Source: Chitinophagaceae bacterium (lineage in GTDB: Bacteria > Bacteroidota > Bacteroidia > Chitinophagales > Chitinophagaceae). From it: DNA of 7,841 nt. The first letter of the stretch is position 1; every line of letters begins with the position of its first letter. Shown piece after piece: positions 4,097 to 7,841 of this stretch. The notes under the pieces were generated by a model that was not told where the DNA came from, did not search any database, and saw only the letters and a list, made by a program, of their open reading frames with translations. The stretch lies in assembly GCA_016786525.1 (NCBI GenBank), contig JAEUVW010000381.1, positions 1-7,841 of the forward strand. Reading direction: 5' to 3'. Position numbers and translations under genes: made by a program.

Positions 4097-7000
4097 ATGA
4101 AATATCCCGAATACAAGCAATTAAACATGCCCTCGATAGAGGCGGAAATACAAAAAACCTGGAAAGAAAACAATCTTTTTGAAGCAAGTGTCAGCCAGCG
4201 CGAAGGTGCAGCCCCATTTGTGTTCTACGAAGGCCCTCCCAGTGCCAATGGTATGCCGGGCATTCACCATGTGATCTCCCGGACCCTGAAAGACCTGGTT
4301 TGCCGCTACAAGACCATGCAGGGCTTCCAGGTAAAAAGAAAAGCCGGCGGGGATACCCATGGCCTGCCCGTGGAACTCGGAGTGGAAAAAGAACTGGGGA
4401 TCACCAAAGAAGATATCGGAAAAAAGATCAGCGTAGCCGAGTACAATCAAAAGTGCCGCGAGGCCGTGATGCGCTATAAGGACAAATGGGACGAGCTGAC
4501 AGAAAAAATGGGCTATTGGGTCAACCTGGACGATCCTTATATCACCTTTGACAATAAATATATCGAAACACTCTGGTGGGCACTTAAAGAATTGTACAAA
4601 AAAGACTATTTGTACAAAAGTGTCAGCATACAGCCCTACTCTCCTGCAGCGGGAACAGGGCTCAGCAGCCATGAGGTCAATCAGCCCGGAACGTATAAAG
4701 AAGTAAAGGATACGACGATCGTAGCGATGTTTGCAGCAAAAAGGGATGAAAAAAGCTGCTTTTTGTTTGATCTGCTGCCGGACCAGGAGGAAAAAATCTA
4801 TTTCATGGCCTGGACCACCACGCCCTGGACTCTGCCTTCCAACCTGGGCCTGACCGTAGGTCCGAATATCGATTATGTGCTGGTCAAGACGATCAACCCG
4901 TATACACACGAGGTATGCAATGTCGTACTGGCGCAAAAGCTACTGGGTAAATACTTCAAGACAGAACAGGAAAATGCCGATTTTGCTGCTTACGCCAATG
5001 ACGGCAAAAACATTCCTTATACCCTGCTCGGCAGCTTTAAAGGGGCACAGCTGGAAGGCTGCCGCTACGAACAGCTGCTGCCTTATGAGGCCAACACGCC
5101 GCAGCTAAGCGGCGGAGACCCCTTCCGCATCATTACCGGCGATTTTGTAACCACAGAAGACGGTACCGGTATCGTACACACTGCCCCCGCATTTGGCGCC
5201 GATGACTATAAAGTAGGGAAAGCAAACAACATCGGCTTCCTCGTCATGGTCGATAAGGAAGGCCGCTTCGTGGAAGGACTGGGTGAACTGTCGGGCAGAT
5301 ATGTAAAGAATTACAAAGACGAAGATAACTATAAAGAAGTTGATGTAGACATAGCTATTAGTCTGAAAACCAAAGGACAAGCGTTTAAAGTTGAAAAATA
5401 CGCTCATACCTACCCGCATTGCTGGCGCACGGACAAACCCATCCTGTATTACCCCCTGGACGCTTGGTTTATCCGCACGACTGCCGTTAAGGACCGCATG
5501 ATCGAATTAAATAAAACGATCAACTGGAAACCCAAAGCAACCGGCGAAGGACGCTTCGGCAACTGGCTGGAAAATATGGTGGACTGGAACCTGAGCCGCA
5601 GCCGCTATTGGGGCACCCCCCTGCCGGTCTGGGTCAGCGAAGAAAGCGGGGAAATGAAATGCATCGGCTCTGTCGAAGAATTAAACAACGAGATCAAGTA
5701 CGCTAACGAAAAACTTGGTTTACAGCAAATTATAACAACAGAAAACCTGGACCTGCACAAACCATTCGTAGACGGCATTATCCTGGCCGACAGCAGCGGG
5801 AACCCCATGCGCCGCGAACCGGACCTGATCGATGTATGGTTCGACAGCGGAGCCATGCCCTACGCCCAGTGGCACTACCCTTTTGAAAACCAGGCCAATG
5901 TGGACGCCAACAAAGCATTCCCGGCCGATTTTATCGCCGAAGGCGTAGACCAGACCCGCGGATGGTTTTACACCCTGCACGCATTGGGTGTCATGCTTTT
6001 TGACAGCGTAGCCTACAAAACCGTTATTGCTAACGGCCTGGTACTGGATAAGAACGGCAACAAGATGAGCAAACGCGTGGGCAATGTGGTCGACCCCTTC
6101 GAGACCATCGCTCATTTCAGCGCAGACGCCACCCGCTGGTACCTGATCACCAACGCATCACCTTGGGATAGCTTAAAATTTGATTTAGAAGGAATTAAGG
6201 AGGTTCAACGGAAGTATTTTGGAACACTGTATAATACCTACCAGTTCTTCGCTCTGTATGCCAATGTAGACAAGTTCACCTTCTCAGAAGCCTATATACC
6301 GGTTGCTGAAAGACCGGAAATCGACCGCTGGATCCTTTCCAGCCTGCAAACCCTGATCAAAAAGTGTAGCGCCTACCTGGACGACTACGAGCCCACGCAG
6401 GCCGGTCGCGCCATGGAGCAATTCCTCGACGAGCAACTGAGCAACTGGTATGTGCGCCTGTGCCGCCGCCGTTTCTGGAAAGGCGAGTACGAGTACGACA
6501 AGATCTGCGCGTACCAAACCCTGTATGAATGCCTGGAGCAACTCAGCCTGCTGATGGCCCCGATTTCTCCGTTCTTTGCCGATTGGATGTTTAATAATTT
6601 AAATCAAATAACCGGCAGAAATAATTCAAAATCAGCTCATTTAGCACAATATCCGATCGCCGACGAAAGCTACATCGATACAGACCTGGAAGAGCGCATG
6701 GAACTGGCGCAGATCACCTCTTCGCTGGTATTGTCCATCAGGAAAAAAGTAAATATCAAAGTACGGCAGCCTTTGCAAAAACTGATGATACCGGTGCTTG
6801 ACGATAAGATCGAAACCCAACTGAAACGGGTTGAAGAACTGATCAAGAATGAAGTAAACGTTAAGGATATCGACTATATCAGGGATACGGAAGGGGTGAT
6901 CAAAAAGAAAGCCAAAGCCAACTTCAAAACCCTGGGCGCTAAGCTGGGCGGAAAAATGAAAGCCGCAGCGGCCATCATCAATAATCTCGATCAGCACCAG

Positions 7001-7429
7001 ATCGGCACGATGGAAAAAGAAAGATCCCTGACCATTATCGTAGATGGCGACCCCGTACAGCTTGCCCCTGAGGATATGGAGATCATTGCGGAAGATATCC
7101 CCGGCTGGTCAGTGGCCAATAAAGATACCCTGACCGTCGCCCTGGATATTACCATCACAGAAGACCTGCAGGATGAAGGCAATGCCCGTGAACTGGTGAA
7201 CCGTATCCAAAAGATCAGGAAAGATGCCGGTTTTGACCTGACAGACCGAATTAACGTTGTTATTGAAAAAAACGAGCAACTAAATGCCAGTATTATTAAA
7301 TTTTATTCCTACATTTGCGCGGAAATTCAGGCAGAAAATATAGAATTTACTGATAATATATCGTCAGGTGTAGAGATTGAAATAAATGAAACGCCTATTA
7401 CAATTCAAGTTTTAAAAACATCCAAATAA
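4097..7429 (+). CDS. ileS: Isoleucyl-tRNA synthetase, IleRS2-like with GIHH signature
   Basis: This class I synthetase charges tRNA-Ile in the cytoplasm and hydrolyses mischarged valine. The 1110-residue product begins MKYPEYKQLNMPSIEAEIQK. In order it has F-Y-E-G-P-P-S-A-N-G-M-P-G-I-H-H, where the usual HIGH is GIHH (His57-His58); the conserved D-T-H-G-L-P-V-E (86-93); the editing domain with WTTTPWTLPSN (239-249) and GTGIVHTAPAFGADD (356-370); DVWFDSG (579-585); KMSKR (656-660); an anticodon-binding helical domain; and a C-terminal segment with G-N-A-R-E-L-V-N-R-I-Q. The C-terminal zinc-finger cysteines of the E. coli-type enzyme are missing. Length, C-terminus and the GIHH variant all point to the IleRS2 group. 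Odd: Gly85 (codon GGG at 4349-4351) stands where GWDTHGLP has Trp. The reading frame is otherwise intact. The start at 4097 has a Shine-Dalgarno site; the next gene begins 3 nt after the stop. Confidence 0.97.
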   Translation: MKYPEYKQLNMPSIEAEIQKTWKENNLFEASVSQREGAAPFVFYEGPPSANGMPGIHHVISRTLKDLVCRYKTMQGFQVKRKAGGDTHGLPVELGVEKELGITKEDIGKKISVAEYNQKCREAVMRYKDKWDELTEKMGYWVNLDDPYITFDNKYIETLWWALKELYKKDYLYKSVSIQPYSPAAGTGLSSHEVNQPGTYKEVKDTTIVAMFAAKRDEKSCFLFDLLPDQEEKIYFMAWTTTPWTLPSNLGLTVGPNIDYVLVKTINPYTHEVCNVVLAQKLLGKYFKTEQENADFAAYANDGKNIPYTLLGSFKGAQLEGCRYEQLLPYEANTPQLSGGDPFRIITGDFVTTEDGTGIVHTAPAFGADDYKVGKANNIGFLVMVDKEGRFVEGLGELSGRYVKNYKDEDNYKEVDVDIAISLKTKGQAFKVEKYAHTYPHCWRTDKPILYYPLDAWFIRTTAVKDRMIELNKTINWKPKATGEGRFGNWLENMVDWNLSRSRYWGTPLPVWVSEESGEMKCIGSVEELNNEIKYANEKLGLQQIITTENLDLHKPFVDGIILADSSGNPMRREPDLIDVWFDSGAMPYAQWHYPFENQANVDANKAFPADFIAEGVDQTRGWFYTLHALGVMLFDSVAYKTVIANGLVLDKNGNKMSKRVGNVVDPFETIAHFSADATRWYLITNASPWDSLKFDLEGIKEVQRKYFGTLYNTYQFFALYANVDKFTFSEAYIPVAERPEIDRWILSSLQTLIKKCSAYLDDYEPTQAGRAMEQFLDEQLSNWYVRLCRRRFWKGEYEYDKICAYQTLYECLEQLSLLMAPISPFFADWMFNNLNQITGRNNSKSAHLAQYPIADESYIDTDLEERMELAQITSSLVLSIRKKVNIKVRQPLQKLMIPVLDDKIETQLKRVEELIKNEVNVKDIDYIRDTEGVIKKKAKANFKTLGAKLGGKMKAAAAIINNLDQHQIGTMEKERSLTIIVDGDPVQLAPEDMEIIAEDIPGWSVANKDTLTVALDITITEDLQDEGNARELVNRIQKIRKDAGFDLTDRINVVIEKNEQLNASIIKFYSYICAEIQAENIEFTDNISSGVEIEINETPITIQVLKTSK

Positions 7430-7432
7430 GCT

Positions 7433-7841
7433 ATGGCCACTAAAAAGAAACCAGCTTCCAAGTCTTCAGTTCAAAAAACAGTTGCGACAAAGAAAGCTGC
7501 GCCAGCTAAAAAAACAGTAAGCCCGGCCAAAAAAGCAGCACCCGTTAAAAAAGCAGCGCCTGCTAAAAAGGCCGTACCTGCTAAGAAAGCGGCTCCCGCT
7601 CCGGCTAAAAAAGCGGCTCCCGCCAAAGCGGCTAAAAAGGTAGTGGCAGCTCCGGCCAAAAAAGCAGCGCCCGTTAAAAAGGCAGCTCCGGCACCGGTGA
7701 AAAAAGCACCGGCTAAAAAAGCGGCTCCTGCTCCGGTAAAAAAAGCGCCGGCCAAAAAAGCAGCACCCGCACCGGTAAAAAAAGCACCGGCAAAGAAAGC
7801 AGCACCGGCACCCGTTAAAAAAGCTGCTCCTGCAGCACCGG
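7433..7841 (+). CDS. Lys/Ala/Pro-rich repeat protein, N-terminal part; possibly a DksA/TraR-type protein with an H1-like tail
   Basis: An open frame begins at the ATG 7433, 3 nt after the ileS stop, and runs off the right edge: 136 codons seen. It starts MATKKKPASKSSVQKTVATK, then becomes blocks of K-K-A-A-P, V-K-K-A and A-P-A-P, with no acidic residues and essentially no hydrophobic core. Such tails resemble histone H1 C-termini and bacterial H1-like proteins, which bind DNA or RNA non-specifically, so this stretch should be disordered and strongly basic. From memory, the gene after ileS in Bacteroidota is often a DksA/TraR C4 zinc-finger regulator followed by lspA, and some of these carry such N-terminal extensions; the zinc finger is not in the window, so this is inference. 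Tight spacing implies co-transcription, perhaps translational coupling, with ileS. An H1-like or ribosome-associated protein is the alternative. Confidence 0.85.
   Translation, partial: MATKKKPASKSSVQKTVATKKAAPAKKTVSPAKKAAPVKKAAPAKKAVPAKKAAPAPAKKAAPAKAAKKVVAAPAKKAAPVKKAAPAPVKKAPAKKAAPAPVKKAPAKKAAPAPVKKAPAKKAAPAPVKKAAPAAP
7676..7831 (+). repeat. 39-nt tandem repeat encoding KKAAPAPVKKAPA
   Basis: Three units (7676-7714, 7715-7753, 7754-7792) encode exactly the same 13 residues, and a fourth (7793-7831) differs only in the last two residues. The units differ by synonymous third-position changes, so the peptide is kept while the DNA has diverged. Less regular versions of the same blocks run from about 7497. 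Confidence 0.9.

Noticed and set aside
4121..4936. 271-codon minus-strand open frame inside ileS
   Set aside because: It overlaps conserved IleRS motifs entirely and its translation resembles no protein I know.
5281..5400. AT-rich patch within ileS, also at 6590-6650 and 7250-7429, as signs of recombination
   Set aside because: The patches fall in less conserved segments and the frame and motifs continue normally; local codon preference is sufficient explanation.
7310..7317. TACATTTG inside the end of ileS as a promoter for the following gene
   Set aside because: It matches the -7 box but has no TTG at the -33 distance and lies over 110 nt inside ileS; exact boxes occur by chance in other gene bodies too.
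7471..7755. Minus-strand open frame rich in Gly, Ala and Phe within the repeat region
   Set aside because: It is the antisense reading of the Lys/Ala/Pro repeats; low-complexity coding DNA stays open on the other strand without being a gene.
7676..7831. CRISPR-like array
   Set aside because: The repeats are directly adjacent with no unique spacers, stay in frame and encode a conserved peptide.

Overview
The window looks like a chromosomal segment of a member of the Bacteroidota, probably close to the Chitinophagaceae. The evidence is the TAnnTTTG promoter boxes in front of genes, the scarcity of Shine-Dalgarno sites, the large IleRS of the GIHH type, and the protein sequences themselves. Most genes are GC-rich housekeeping genes, separated by AT-rich spacers.

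Layout. (1) Positions 1-112, minus strand: the first 37 codons of a small membrane protein, divergent from (2) pyrD (187-1215), the quinone-linked dihydroorotate dehydrogenase of pyrimidine synthesis. (3) 1254-1607: a four-helix-bundle (23S-rRNA intervening-sequence type) gene of lower GC, enclosed by a 25-bp imperfect inverted repeat (1221-1245 and 1609-1633). It looks like a hitchhiking cassette placed between pyrD and (4) trmD (1640-2323), the tRNA m1G37 methyltransferase. (5) rplS (2414-2785), ribosomal protein L19, has its own near-perfect Bacteroidota promoter and ends at a strong hairpin terminator.

The middle part (2894-3853) is on the minus strand. It holds a small YozE/SAM-like protein gene and, upstream of it, a two-gene unit of unrecognised proteins. 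From 4097 to 7429 on the plus strand runs ileS, encoding an 1110-residue IleRS2-type isoleucyl-tRNA synthetase. It has the swapped signature GIHH instead of HIGH, and a surprising Gly in place of the Trp expected in the GWDTHGLP motif. Three bases after ileS starts a gene that leaves the window; its first 136 codons are almost entirely Lys, Ala, Pro and Val in repeats, like a histone-H1 tail. From remembered gene order in related genomes it may be the N-terminal extension of a DksA/TraR-type zinc-finger protein.

Functionally the region mixes pyrimidine synthesis (pyrD) with translation (trmD, rplS, ileS). The most interesting points are the inverted-repeat-flanked cassette, the IleRS active-site variants, the Lys/Ala/Pro repeat protein, and three start codons lying only 4-6 nt after a -7 box, which suggests leaderless mRNAs. 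I did not see a clearly new defence or mobile system beyond the cassette.
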